Of a DNA stretch of 64,000 nt, positions 51,732 through 60,323 are shown piece by piece. This DNA comes from Cribrihabitans_A pelagius (GTDB lineage: Bacteria; Pseudomonadota; Alphaproteobacteria; Rhodobacterales; Rhodobacteraceae). Numbering within the stretch: position 1 is the first letter of the stretch; every line of letters begins with the position of its first letter. The notes beneath the pieces are model-generated. The model was not told the DNA's origin. It ran no database searches and saw only the letters and a program-made list of their open reading frames with translations. The translations under genes were made by a program, and so were the position numbers. Location of the stretch: the NCBI RefSeq assembly GCF_048820915.1, contig NZ_JBMERR010000025.1:1-64000 (forward strand), written 5' to 3'.

Positions 51732-53153
51732 TCAGGCGGCCGAGCCGCCTACCGTCAGCCCGTCCATCAGCACCGAGGGCTGGCCGACGCCCACCGGCAC
51801 CCATTGGCCCGCCTTGCCGCAATTGCCCATGCCGGGGTCCAGCGCCATGTCGTTGCCAAGGCCGCGGATCTGCTTCAGGGCGGTGGCGCCGTCGCCGATC
51901 AGCGTCGCGCCCTTGACCGGCGCGCCCACCTTGCCGTCCTTCACCCGGTAGGCCTCGGTGCAGGAGAAGACGAACTTGCCGTTGGTGATGTCGACCTGGC
52001 CGCCGCCGAAGCCCACCGCCCAGATGCCGTCCCTGATCTGCGCCACTAGATCGCCCGGATCGGCCGCGCCGCCCAGCATGTAGGTATTGGTCATCCGCGG
52101 CATCGGCGCGTGGGCGTAGCTCTGCCGCCGCCCGTTGCCGGTGGGAGTGACCCCCATCAGCCGGGCGTTCTGGCGGTCCTGCATGTAGCCCACCAGCACG
52201 CCGTCCTCGATCAGCGTGGTCTTCTGGCTCGGCGTGCCCTCGTCGTCCACGGTGAGCGAGCCGCGCCGGTCCGGGATGGTGCCGTCATCCAGCACGGTGA
52301 CCCCCTTGGCCGCGATCTGCTGGCCCATCAGCCCGGCAAAGGCAGAGGAGCCCTTGCGGTTGAAATCGCCCTCCAGCCCGTGGCCGATCGCCTCGTGCAG
52401 CAGGATGCCGGGCCAGCCGGGGCCAAGCACCACTTCCATCTCGCCCGCGGGGGCCGGTTCGGCCTCCAGGTTCACCAGCGCGATGCGCAGCGCTTCCTTC
52501 ACCTGCGCCTGCCAGTTCGCCGGGTCGATCAGACCGTCGAGCCCGAGCCGCCCGCCGCCGCCCGCCGAGCCGCTTTCACGCCGGCCGTCCTGCTCTGCGA
52601 TGACCGAAACGTTCAATCGCGCCATCGGACGGATGTCACTCACGCGCACACCATCGGCGCGCAGGATCTCCACCTCCTGCAGGGAGGCCGCCAGCGAGGC
52701 CGAGACCTGCACCACCCGCTTGTCCAGCCCGCGGGCAAAGGCGTCGATCTCGCGCAGGGTCTCTACCTTCACCGGGAAGGGCAGGGCGCTGATCGGGTCG
52801 GCGTCGGTATAGAGCTTCTTGTTGGTGGCCTGCGGCGGCTCGGCATAGGTGCCGCCGCCCGCGCCCACTGCCAGCCGCGCGGTCTCGGACGCGCGCCTGA
52901 GTGCCGCAAGCGAGACGTCGGTGGAATGCGCATAGCCCGCCACATCGCCATTGACCGCCCGCAGGCCGAAGCCTTCGGAGGCATCATAGCTGGCACTGCG
53001 CAGCCGCCCGTCATCGAACACCAGCGCCTCCGACTTGCGCCGCTCGGCAAAGATCTCGCCATCCTCCGCCCCGTCCAGAGCCTGCCGCAAAAGCGGCAGC
53101 GCCTCGTCTTCCGGCAGCGCAGTTTCAAAGGGGCGGAAGGCAGGGTTTTCCAT
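51732..53153 (-). CDS. tldD: metalloprotease TldD
   Basis: A 473-residue subunit of the TldD/TldE zinc protease, which processes modified peptides and toxins. The zinc motif H-E-A-I-G-H is at about residue 255, with F-V-S/C-T-E-A-Y near the C-terminus. The partner TldE (PmbA) is not in the window. The start ATG at 53153 is just 21 bases from an FNR-type site shared with the divergent cytochrome oxidase operon. Confidence 0.94.
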   Translation of the reverse strand: MENPAFRPFETALPEDEALPLLRQALDGAEDGEIFAERRKSEALVFDDGRLRSASYDASEGFGLRAVNGDVAGYAHSTDVSLAALRRASETARLAVGAGGGTYAEPPQATNKKLYTDADPISALPFPVKVETLREIDAFARGLDKRVVQVSASLAASLQEVEILRADGVRVSDIRPMARLNVSVIAEQDGRRESGSAGGGGRLGLDGLIDPANWQAQVKEALRIALVNLEAEPAPAGEMEVVLGPGWPGILLHEAIGHGLEGDFNRKGSSAFAGLMGQQIAAKGVTVLDDGTIPDRRGSLTVDDEGTPSQKTTLIEDGVLVGYMQDRQNARLMGVTPTGNGRRQSYAHAPMPRMTNTYMLGGAADPGDLVAQIRDGIWAVGFGGGQVDITNGKFVFSCTEAYRVKDGKVGAPVKGATLIGDGATALKQIRGLGNDMALDPGMGNCGKAGQWVPVGVGQPSVLMDGLTVGGSAA

Positions 53154-53173
53154 GGTGCAGAGCTCCGGTTTTT

Positions 53174-53187
53174 TTGATTTGAGTCAA
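53174..53187. promoter_or_regulatory. FNR/FnrL-type box between tldD and coxB
   Basis: TTGA-N6-TCAA, an exact match to the FNR/FnrL core consensus used in Rhodobacteraceae. It lies 21 bases before the tldD ATG and 160 bases before coxB. It may repress or activate the oxidase operon with oxygen, or control tldD. Confidence 0.55.
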
Positions 53188-53281
53188 GAAAGCGACCGTT
53201 TGCCGCTTGCCAGCCTCTTTATCTGTACGGAGGAATATGATTTTAAGCGGCCTCAAAGACAACGGGGCTATTGCGTTTTGC

Positions 53282-53296
53282 GGAATCATTGATTCC
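53282..53296. promoter_or_regulatory. GGAATCA-T-TGATTCC palindrome upstream of coxB
   Basis: A perfect 7-1-7 palindrome 50 bases before the coxB start. Its position inside the 193-base divergent interval suggests an operator close to the promoter. The binding protein is unknown. Confidence 0.5.
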
Positions 53297-53346
53297 CCGC
53301 CGCGCGGTGCCGCAGGAACAATGCGATCAACCGATCAGGACAAGAT

Positions 53347-54192
53347 ATGAAGAACGCTTTGATGCTTTCGGGCCTGTTTGCTGGCCTGTCGAGCCTTCCG
53401 GCCATGGCGCAAGAAGGCCTTGAAATTATTGGTAAGCCCACCGATGGCGAGATGGGATTCCAGCCTGCCGCCACCGCGCTGGCCGAGGGGCTGCACCGGC
53501 TCGACTACATGATTCTGGTGATCATTACCGCAATCTGCATTTTCGTCGCCGGCCTGCTGCTCTACGCCATCGTGCGCTACAACCGCCGCGCCAACCCGAC
53601 GCCGGCCAAGTACAGCCACTACACCCCGATCGAGATCGCCTGGACCGTGATCCCGATCCTGGTCCTGGTGTTCATCGGCTCCTTCTCCCTGCCGCAGCTG
53701 TTCGCGCAGCAGGAAATTCCCGAAGGCGACATCAACATCAAGGTGACCGGCTACCAGTGGTACTGGGGGTATGAATACACCGACCACGAGTTCGGCTTTG
53801 AAAGCTTCCTGCTGCCCAAGGACCAGCTGGAAGCAAACGGCTACTCGCAGGACGAATGGCTGCTCGCCACCGACACCGCCGTCGTCGTGCCCTCGGGCAA
53901 GACCGTGGTGATGCAGGTGACCGCCGCCGACGTGATCCACTCCTGGACCATCCCCGCCTTCGGCGTGAAGCAGGACGGCGTTCCGGGCCGCCTGGCGGAA
54001 CTGTGGTTCGAGGTCGAGGAAGGCAAGGAAGGCATCTACTTCGGCCAGTGCTCCGAGCTTTGCGGCAAGGACCACGCCTACATGCCGATCACCGTCAAGG
54101 TGGTGACCCAGGAAGAATACGACGCCTGGCTGCAGGGCGCGATCGAGGAATATGCGGGTATCCCGCAGTCCTACCAGGTCGCCTCCAAGTAA
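53347..54192 (+). CDS. coxB: cytochrome c oxidase subunit II
   Basis: A 281-residue aa3-type oxidase subunit that takes electrons from cytochrome c through CuA. It has a signal peptide (about 1-20, ending A-M-A-Q), two membrane segments (about 55-78 and 95-118), and the CuA site with H-S-W-T-I-P-A-F and C-S-E-L-C-G-K-D-H-A-Y-M. Aromatic Y-Q-W-Y-W-G-Y-E-Y for electron entry is present. First gene of the oxidase assembly operon; subunit I is elsewhere. Confidence 0.96.
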   Translation: MKNALMLSGLFAGLSSLPAMAQEGLEIIGKPTDGEMGFQPAATALAEGLHRLDYMILVIITAICIFVAGLLLYAIVRYNRRANPTPAKYSHYTPIEIAWTVIPILVLVFIGSFSLPQLFAQQEIPEGDINIKVTGYQWYWGYEYTDHEFGFESFLLPKDQLEANGYSQDEWLLATDTAVVVPSGKTVVMQVTAADVIHSWTIPAFGVKQDGVPGRLAELWFEVEEGKEGIYFGQCSELCGKDHAYMPITVKVVTQEEYDAWLQGAIEEYAGIPQSYQVASK

Positions 54193-54245
54193 CCAAAGGC
54201 CGTGCCCGTGCCGCCCTGGCGCGGGCCAACCGCCCATGAACCTGA

Positions 54246-54268
54246 GGGTGCGCAGCTGCTGCGCACCC
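54246..54268 (+). terminator. hairpin between coxB and ctaB
   Basis: GGGTGCGCAG-CTG-CTGCGCACCC: a perfect 10-bp stem with three-base loop, 54 bases after the coxB stop. No T-run. It probably stabilises the coxB message or attenuates read-through so that subunit II is made in excess over assembly factors. Confidence 0.6.
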
Positions 54269-54290
54269 GGCTGCCGCTAAAGGGATCGAG

Positions 54291-55232
54291 ATGAGCGACG
54301 CAAGCATCGACGCGAGCCAACTGAATGAAAACGAGGCCGGCTTTGGCGATTACTTCGCCCTGCTGAAGCCGCGTGTCATGTCGCTGGTCGTGTTCACCGC
54401 GCTTGTCGGCCTGCTGGCGGCACCCGTGGGCGTGCATCCGGTGGTCGGCTTTGCCGCGATCCTGTTCATCGCCATCGGCGGCGGTGCGTCCGGCGCGCTG
54501 AACATGTGGTGGGACGCCGACATCGACCAGGTGATGAAACGCACCAAATCGCGCCCCATTCCGGCAGGCAAGGTTGAACCGGGCGAGGCGATGGTGCTTG
54601 GCCTGGCGCTGTCGGGCCTGTCGGTGATCATGCTGGCGCTGGCCGCCAATGTCTTTGCCGGGGCATTCCTGGCCTTCACAATCTTCTTTTACGTGGTGGT
54701 CTATACCATGTGGCTGAAGCGGGCGACGCCGCAGAACATCGTGATCGGCGGCGCCGCGGGGGCTTTCCCGCCGGTGATCGGCTGGGTGGCCGCCACCGGC
54801 TCGATGGCGGTGGAGCCCTGGCTGATGTTCGCGCTCACCTTCATGTGGACGCCGCCGCATTTCTGGGCGCTGGCGCTGTTCATGCGCTCGGATTATGACG
54901 ACGCGGGCGTGCCGATGCTGACCGTGACCCATGGCCGTCCGGCGACCCGGCTGCACATCCTGATCTATACCGCATTGCTGGCTCTGCTGGCCGTGGGCAC
55001 CGCCTTCTCCGGCGTGGGCGGGCCCTTGTATCTGGCGGTGGCACTGGTGCTGAACGGCCTGTTCCTGCACGGCGCGGTGAAGATCTGGCGCCGGAACGAG
55101 GACGGTTCCGAGGCCGACAACTTCAAGGCGGAACGCAGCTTCTTCAAGCTCTCGCTGCTGTACCTGTTCCTGCACTTCGGCGCGATCCTGGCCGAGGCGC
55201 TGCTGAAACCCTACGGGCTTGGAGGCTGGTAA
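54291..55232 (+). CDS. ctaB: protoheme IX farnesyltransferase (heme O synthase)
   Basis: A 313-residue UbiA-family membrane enzyme that adds farnesyl to heme b, the first step to heme A. The prenyl-diphosphate motif N-M-W-W-D-A-D-I-D-Q-V-M-K-R-T-K and the second site Y-D-D-A-G-V-P-M are present, with about nine hydrophobic segments. It lies between coxB and coxF, as in other alphaproteobacterial cta operons. Confidence 0.95.
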   Translation: MSDASIDASQLNENEAGFGDYFALLKPRVMSLVVFTALVGLLAAPVGVHPVVGFAAILFIAIGGGASGALNMWWDADIDQVMKRTKSRPIPAGKVEPGEAMVLGLALSGLSVIMLALAANVFAGAFLAFTIFFYVVVYTMWLKRATPQNIVIGGAAGAFPPVIGWVAATGSMAVEPWLMFALTFMWTPPHFWALALFMRSDYDDAGVPMLTVTHGRPATRLHILIYTALLALLAVGTAFSGVGGPLYLAVALVLNGLFLHGAVKIWRRNEDGSEADNFKAERSFFKLSLLYLFLHFGAILAEALLKPYGLGGW

Positions 55233-55234
55233 TC

Positions 55235-55411
55235 ATGGCTTTGCGCAAAGACCACGACCTGCACAAGCGCCGCTTCGGCCGCAACCTGGGCGTCGGCGTG
55301 CTGCTTGCCGCTTTCGTCGTGCTGATCCTGGCCCTGACCATGGTCAAGGTCACCTCGAACGGCTTCAGCTTCCCCGGCAGCGGCAGTGAAACCCGGACGG
55401 AGCAAAGCTGA
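55235..55411 (+). CDS. small CoxF-like protein of the oxidase operon
   Basis: A 58-residue single-span protein missed by size filters. It starts MALRKDHDLHKRRFGRN, has one hydrophobic segment (about 18-40, L-G-V-G-V-L-L-A-A-F-V-V-L-I-L-A-L) and a short polar tail. It begins two bases after the ctaB stop and its TGA overlaps the ctaG ATG. A small gene in this position is conserved in Rhodobacterales cta operons and is often called coxF; function unknown. Confidence 0.8.
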   Translation: MALRKDHDLHKRRFGRNLGVGVLLAAFVVLILALTMVKVTSNGFSFPGSGSETRTEQS

Positions 55412-55998
55412 TGGCATTGCAAGGACCGCAGAAAACCGCCGTGCAGCTGGTTGGCGTCGTCGTGCTCATGGGCGGGCTGGCCTGGGCGTCGGTGCCGTTT
55501 TACGACTGGTTCTGCCGTGTCACCGGCTTTGGCGGCGTCACCGGCGTGGCCGAGCAGGGCTCGGAGACCGTCCTGGAGAAAACCATCAAGGTGCGGTTCG
55601 ATGCCTCCAAGGAACGCGGCATGCCGTGGGAGTTCAAGCCGGCGCAGCGCGAGATGGAGATCAAGCTCGGCGAAACCGGTCTGGCCTTTTATGAGGCCTA
55701 CAACCCGACCGACCGGCCGGTGGCGGGGCAGGCGTCCTATAACGTGACGCCCTACCAAGCCGGCGGCTTCTTCGAGAAGATCGACTGCTTCTGCTTTACC
55801 GAGCAGGTGCTCCAGCCCGGCGAGCGGGTGCAGATGCCGGTCACCTTCTTTGTCGATCCCGCGATCATCGAGGACCGGGATGCGAAATATGTGCATACGA
55901 TCACTCTGTCGTACACGTTCTACGAAACCGATCTGCCCGAGGGCGTTGCCGCTCTCGACGCCGGCATTGATGCCGGTGCAGGTCCAACCACGAATTAG
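55411..55998 (+). CDS. ctaG: cytochrome c oxidase assembly protein CtaG (Cox11)
   Basis: A 195-residue membrane-anchored copper chaperone that delivers copper to CuB of subunit I. One N-terminal membrane helix (about 10-28), then the periplasmic Cox11 domain with the copper-binding C-F-C-F-T-E-Q motif (about residue 128) and M-P-V-T-F-F-V-D-P. Length is normal. Overlaps the preceding small gene by one base. Confidence 0.95.
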   Translation: MALQGPQKTAVQLVGVVVLMGGLAWASVPFYDWFCRVTGFGGVTGVAEQGSETVLEKTIKVRFDASKERGMPWEFKPAQREMEIKLGETGLAFYEAYNPTDRPVAGQASYNVTPYQAGGFFEKIDCFCFTEQVLQPGERVQMPVTFFVDPAIIEDRDAKYVHTITLSYTFYETDLPEGVAALDAGIDAGAGPTTN

Positions 55999-56022
55999 GC
56001 CGCTTTGGTGAGGGACACTTGA

Positions 56023-56832
56023 ATGGCGCACGCTAAAAATCACGATTATCACATTCTGCCGCCGTCGATCTGGCCGCTGGCCGCATCGCTTGGCACTTTC
56101 GTCATGCTGGTCGGCGCGGTGTTCTGGATGAAGGGCATCACCGCCTGGGCCTTCTGGATCGGCTTTGTCGCGGTGCTCTACGCGGCCTTTGCCTGGTGGT
56201 CCGAAGTGGTTGCCGAAAGCCGCCAGGGTGACCACACCCCGGTTGTCCGCATCGGCCTGCGCTACGGTTTCATCCTGTTTGTGATGTCCGAGGTGATGTT
56301 CTTCTTCGCCTGGTTCTGGTCGTTCTTCAAACACGCCATGTACCCGATGGAGACCTACAGCGGCAGCGAATACATCGCGCCCGAGATCTACGCGGTCGAT
56401 CCGTTCCACCTGCCGCTGATCAACACGCTGATCCTGCTGCTTTCGGGCTGTGCCGTCACTTGGGCGCACCACGCGCTGGTGCACAACAACGACCGCAAGG
56501 CGCTGATCCAGGGCCTGTCTATCGGCATCGCCCTCGGCGTCGCCTTCACCTTCCTGCAGGGCTATGAATACGCGCACCTGCTGCACGAGGGCTGGAAGTT
56601 CGGCGAGGACGAGTTCTACTCGAACTTCTTCATGGCCACCGGCTTCCACGGCTTCCACGTTGTGATCGGCACCATCTTCCTGACCGTCTGCCTGATCCGC
56701 GCGATCAAGGGCGACTTCACCCCCGAGCAGCACGTCGGCTTCGAGGCCGCCGCCTGGTACTGGCACTTCGTCGATGTGGTCTGGCTGTTCCTGTTCTTCG
56801 CCGTCTACATCTGGGGCACGTCCGGCCTGTGA
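56023..56832 (+). CDS. ctaE: cytochrome c oxidase subunit III
   Basis: A 269-residue membrane protein with seven hydrophobic segments. Typical segments: H-D-Y-H-I-L-P-P-S-I-W-P, F-V-M-S-E-V-M-F-F-F-A-W-F-W and the C-terminal W-Y-W-H-F-V-D-V-V-W-L-F-L-F. The E of S-E-V-M-F is the conserved acidic residue near the proton-uptake side. Its stop codon lies inside a 14-base tandem repeat. Confidence 0.96.
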   Translation: MAHAKNHDYHILPPSIWPLAASLGTFVMLVGAVFWMKGITAWAFWIGFVAVLYAAFAWWSEVVAESRQGDHTPVVRIGLRYGFILFVMSEVMFFFAWFWSFFKHAMYPMETYSGSEYIAPEIYAVDPFHLPLINTLILLLSGCAVTWAHHALVHNNDRKALIQGLSIGIALGVAFTFLQGYEYAHLLHEGWKFGEDEFYSNFFMATGFHGFHVVIGTIFLTVCLIRAIKGDFTPEQHVGFEAAAWYWHFVDVVWLFLFFAVYIWGTSGL

Positions 56833-56865
56833 CGGGCGGCCTGTGACGGGCGGTTTGTAACGGGT
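56824..56865 (+). repeat. three 14-bp tandem units spanning the ctaE stop
   Basis: GGCCTGTGACGGGC occurs twice exactly (56824-56837, 56838-56851) and a third time with three changes (56852-56865). The first unit contains the last two codons and stop of ctaE, so an expansion cannot alter the protein. Confidence 0.9.
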
Positions 56866-56907
56866 ACATGTTTGCGGTTGATTATCCGCCGACATGACGT
56901 ATCACAC

Positions 56908-56937
56908 GGGGCGCGCAGGCGAGGGTCTGCGCGCCCC
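56908..56937 (+). terminator. hairpin terminator before surf1
   Basis: GGGGCGCGCAG and CTGCGCGCCCC form a perfect 11-bp stem with an eight-base loop, then AATTCTGTCTT. Located 75 bases after ctaE, it likely separates the abundant oxidase messages from surf1-thrC, at least partly. Confidence 0.65.
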
Positions 56938-56962
56938 AATTCTGTCTTACGGAGCGGCCCGG

Positions 56963-57661
56963 ATGCGGCGTTTCATCTTCCTCCTGGTTATCGGCGGCCT
57001 GGGCCTTGCGGCGCTGCTTGCCCTGGGCAGCTGGCAGCTCCAGCGCAAGGCCTGGAAGGAAGGCATCCTCGCCACCATCGAGGCGCGCATCGCCGCCGCC
57101 CCCGCCGCTGGCCTGCCCGAAGCATTGGACCCGGAAGCAGACAAGTACAGCCCGGTGCTGCTGACGGGCGAGATTGGCGCCGGGGAGCTGCACGTGCTGA
57201 TCTCCTTCAAGGAAGACGGCGCGGGCTACCGGGTGATCTCCCCCTTCACGCTAACGGACGGCCGCCGCATCCTGCTGGACCGCGGCTTCATCCCCGCCGC
57301 CGCCAAGAATGCCTCCCGCCGTACCGGCACTGCCACGGTGGAAGCCAACCTGCACTGGCCGGACGAGACCGACGGTTATACCCCCGCGCCGGACCCCGAG
57401 GCCAACATCTGGTACGCCCGAGACGCCGCCCGCATGGCCGCTGAACTGGGAACCGAGCCGGTGTTTGCCGTGCTGCGCCAGCCGCCGGACTGGCGGAACG
57501 CAGAGGCCCCGGCAGGGCAGGGCGCCCCCCGGCCGGTGCCGGTCAGCACCGCCGCCATCCCCAATGACCACTTGCAATATGCAATCACCTGGTTTTCGCT
57601 GGCCTTGATCTGGGCCGGGATGACCGTCTATTTCCTGCGGCGCAGCCGCACCCAATCTTGA
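56963..57661 (+). CDS. SURF1 family oxidase assembly protein
   Basis: A 232-residue protein needed for heme A insertion into aa3 oxidase. Two membrane segments flank a periplasmic loop (N-terminal 3-22, F-I-F-L-L-V-I-G-G-L-G; C-terminal L-Q-Y-A-I-T-W-F-S-L-A-L-I-W-A-G). Surf1 hallmarks are G-S-W-Q-L-Q-R-K-A-W-K and L-D-R-G-F-I-P. ATG at 56963 preceded by GGAG is chosen over an upstream frame that runs through the terminator. Confidence 0.92.
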   Translation: MRRFIFLLVIGGLGLAALLALGSWQLQRKAWKEGILATIEARIAAAPAAGLPEALDPEADKYSPVLLTGEIGAGELHVLISFKEDGAGYRVISPFTLTDGRRILLDRGFIPAAAKNASRRTGTATVEANLHWPDETDGYTPAPDPEANIWYARDAARMAAELGTEPVFAVLRQPPDWRNAEAPAGQGAPRPVPVSTAAIPNDHLQYAITWFSLALIWAGMTVYFLRRSRTQS

Positions 57662-57672
57662 GAGCTGAGGCG

Positions 57673-59064
57673 ATGAAATACATCTCGACCCGGGGCCAGG
57701 CGCCCGAGCTGACCTTCGAAGACGCCATGCTGACCGGGCTTGCCCGCGACGGCGGCCTCTACGTGCCCTCTGAGATCCCGCGGATGTCCCACGATGACAT
57801 CGCAGCACTTGCCGGGCTCTCCTACGAGGAAACCGCCTTCCGGGTGATGCGCCCCTTCCTCGGCGACTGCTTCACTGATGACGAATTCCGCGCGATCATC
57901 GCCAAGGCCTACGCGGACTTCGGCCATGCCGCCCGCGCGCCGCTGAAGCAACTGGCGCCCAACCACTTCCTCTTGGAGCTGTTCCACGGGCCGACGCTGG
58001 CCTTCAAGGATTTCGCCATGCAGCTGATCGGCCACCTGTTCCAGGCCGCGCTCCATCGGCGCGGCGAGCGGGTGACCATCGCGGGCGCCACCTCGGGCGA
58101 CACCGGCTCCGCCGCGATCGAGGCCTTCCGCGGGCTCGATGCGGTCGATGTCTTCATCTTGTTCCCGCATGGCCGTGTGTCCGAAGTGCAGCGCCGCCAG
58201 ATGACCACGCCCGAGGACGCTAACGTCCACGCGCTTGCCGTCGATGGCGATTTCGACGATTGCCAGGCCGCGGTGAAGGACATGTTCAACGATTTCGGCT
58301 TCCGCGACGAGGTGAAGCTGGCGGGCGTGAACTCGATCAACTTTGCCCGCGTTCTGGCGCAGGTGGTCTATTACTTTTCCGCCGCCGTGAGCCTTGGCGC
58401 GCCGCAGCGCAAGGTCAGCTTCACCGTGCCCACCGGCAACTTCGGCGACATCTTCGCAGGCTTCATCGCCAAACAGATGGGCCTGCCGATCGAGCAGCTG
58501 GTGGTCGCCACCAACCAGAACGACATCCTGCACCGCTGCCTGTCGGGGCAGGGCTATTTCAAGGGCGAGACCATCCCCTCGATCTCCCCCTCGATGGACA
58601 TTCAGGTGTCCTCCAACTTCGAGCGCGCCCTGTTCTACGCCTACGGTCAGGACGGCCGTGCGGTCGCCCAGCTGATGGACGAGCTGAAGAGGGGCGGCGG
58701 CTTCAACGTCTCGCAAGGCGCGATGGAAGCCCTGCGCGAGACCTACGCCTCCGGCCGCGCCTCGGAGGAGGAGACCCTCGCCACCATCAAATCCGAAGTC
58801 GAAGCCTCGGGCGAGCTCCTTTGCCCGCACGGCGCCGTCGGCGTGAAGGTCGCAAACGAGCACCGCCAGCCGGACGTGCCGATGGTCACCCTTGCCACCG
58901 CGCACCCGGCAAAATTCCCGGCCGCGGTCGAAGACGCCAGCGGCATCCATCCGCCCCTTCCCCCGCGCATGTCTGATCTGTATGAGAAGCCGGAACGGGT
59001 GACCCGGATCGCCAACGATCTGGCCGCCCTCGAGGATCACATCAGAAAGCACATCGCGCATTGA
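57673..59064 (+). CDS. thrC: threonine synthase
   Basis: A 463-residue PLP enzyme that makes threonine from phosphohomoserine. The PLP lysine is in A-F-K-D-F-A-M-Q (about residue 110). G-A-T-S-G-D-T-G-S-A and the P-T-G-N-F-G-D substrate site are present; M-K-Y-I-S-T-R-G is the typical N-terminus of the long-type enzyme. It sits between surf1 and the M16 peptidase gene, an arrangement common in Rhodobacteraceae with no pathway link. Confidence 0.95.
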   Translation: MKYISTRGQAPELTFEDAMLTGLARDGGLYVPSEIPRMSHDDIAALAGLSYEETAFRVMRPFLGDCFTDDEFRAIIAKAYADFGHAARAPLKQLAPNHFLLELFHGPTLAFKDFAMQLIGHLFQAALHRRGERVTIAGATSGDTGSAAIEAFRGLDAVDVFILFPHGRVSEVQRRQMTTPEDANVHALAVDGDFDDCQAAVKDMFNDFGFRDEVKLAGVNSINFARVLAQVVYYFSAAVSLGAPQRKVSFTVPTGNFGDIFAGFIAKQMGLPIEQLVVATNQNDILHRCLSGQGYFKGETIPSISPSMDIQVSSNFERALFYAYGQDGRAVAQLMDELKRGGGFNVSQGAMEALRETYASGRASEEETLATIKSEVEASGELLCPHGAVGVKVANEHRQPDVPMVTLATAHPAKFPAAVEDASGIHPPLPPRMSDLYEKPERVTRIANDLAALEDHIRKHIAH

Positions 59065-60323
59065 CAGTTCAGCAGCACACTCTCGCCAACGGCTTCCGCA
59101 TCGTCTCCGAGCAGATGCCGGGGCTGGAATCCGCAGCTATCGGGATCTGGGTCACCGCCGGCGGCCGCCACGAGCGGATCGAGCAGAACGGCATCGCCCA
59201 TTTCCTGGAGCACATGGCGTTCAAGGGCACCAAAACCCGCACGGCACTTGAAATCGCCGAGGCGATCGAGGACGTGGGCGGCTATATCAACGCCTATACC
59301 AGCCGCGAGGTCACGGCCTATTACGCGCGGGTGCTGAAGGACGACGTGGCGCTGGCGCTGGACGTGATCGGCGACATCCTGTTGAACCCGGTTTTCGACG
59401 GCCGCGAGATCGAGGTGGAGCGCGGCGTCATCCTGCAGGAGATCGGCCAGTCGCTGGACACCCCCGATGACGTGATCTTCGACTGGCTGCAGGAGGAAAG
59501 CTACCGCGACCAGCCGCTGGGCCGCACCATCCTGGGCCCGGCGGAACGCGTCAGCAGCTTCTCCCGCGAGGATCTCGAAGGCTTCGTCCAGCAGCACTAC
59601 GGCCCCGGCCAGATGATCCTGTCGGCGGCTGGTGCTGTCGACCATGACGAACTGGTGAAACTGGCGGAGCGGATGTTCGGCCACCTCGCGCCGCGCCCCG
59701 GCAGCGAGGCCGAAGGCGCCCGCTTCACCGGCGGCGAGGCGCGCCGCGACAAGGATCTGGAGCAGGCTCATTTCGCGCTCGCCTTCGAAGGCCCCGGCTA
59801 CCGCGACGATGCCGTTTACACTGCGCAGATCTACGCAGGCGCCCTCGGCGGCGGCATGTCCTCCCGGCTGTTTCAGGAAGTGCGCGAGAAGCGCGGCCTC
59901 TGCTACACCATCTTTGCCCAGGCAGGCTCCTACGCCGATACCGGCTCGCTCACCATCTATGCGGGCACTTCGGGCGAGCAGCTGGGCGAACTGGCGGGCA
60001 TCACCATCGACGAGATGAAGCGCGCCGCCGATGACATGAGCGCCGCCGAGGTCGAGCGCGCCCGCGCGCAGATGAAGGCGGGGATGCTGATGGGGCTCGA
60101 AAGCCCCTCCAACCGGGCCGAGCGGCTGGCGCGGCTGGTGCAGATCTGGGGCAAGGTGCCGGAGCTCGAGCAGACCATCGCCCGCATCGAGGCGGTGAGC
60201 CTCGATGATGTGCGCCAGATGGCCGAAGGGATGGCCGCGTCCTCCCCGGCGGCCCTGGCGCTTTATGGCCCGCTTGCCAATGCGCCCTCGCTCGCCGCGC
60301 TGCAGGAGAGGCGCACCGCCTGA
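59061..60323 (+). CDS. M16 family zinc peptidase
   Basis: A 420-residue peptidase related to the mitochondrial processing peptidase beta subunit. The inverted zinc motif H-F-L-E-H (about residue 49) and the distal Glu in the Y-A-R-V-L ... E-V-E-R-G-V-I-L-Q-E-I segment are intact. The start is TTG at 59061, overlapping the thrC stop (TTGA). The physiological substrate in bacteria is not settled. Confidence 0.9.
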   Translation: MTVQQHTLANGFRIVSEQMPGLESAAIGIWVTAGGRHERIEQNGIAHFLEHMAFKGTKTRTALEIAEAIEDVGGYINAYTSREVTAYYARVLKDDVALALDVIGDILLNPVFDGREIEVERGVILQEIGQSLDTPDDVIFDWLQEESYRDQPLGRTILGPAERVSSFSREDLEGFVQQHYGPGQMILSAAGAVDHDELVKLAERMFGHLAPRPGSEAEGARFTGGEARRDKDLEQAHFALAFEGPGYRDDAVYTAQIYAGALGGGMSSRLFQEVREKRGLCYTIFAQAGSYADTGSLTIYAGTSGEQLGELAGITIDEMKRAADDMSAAEVERARAQMKAGMLMGLESPSNRAERLARLVQIWGKVPELEQTIARIEAVSLDDVRQMAEGMAASSPAALALYGPLANAPSLAALQERRTA

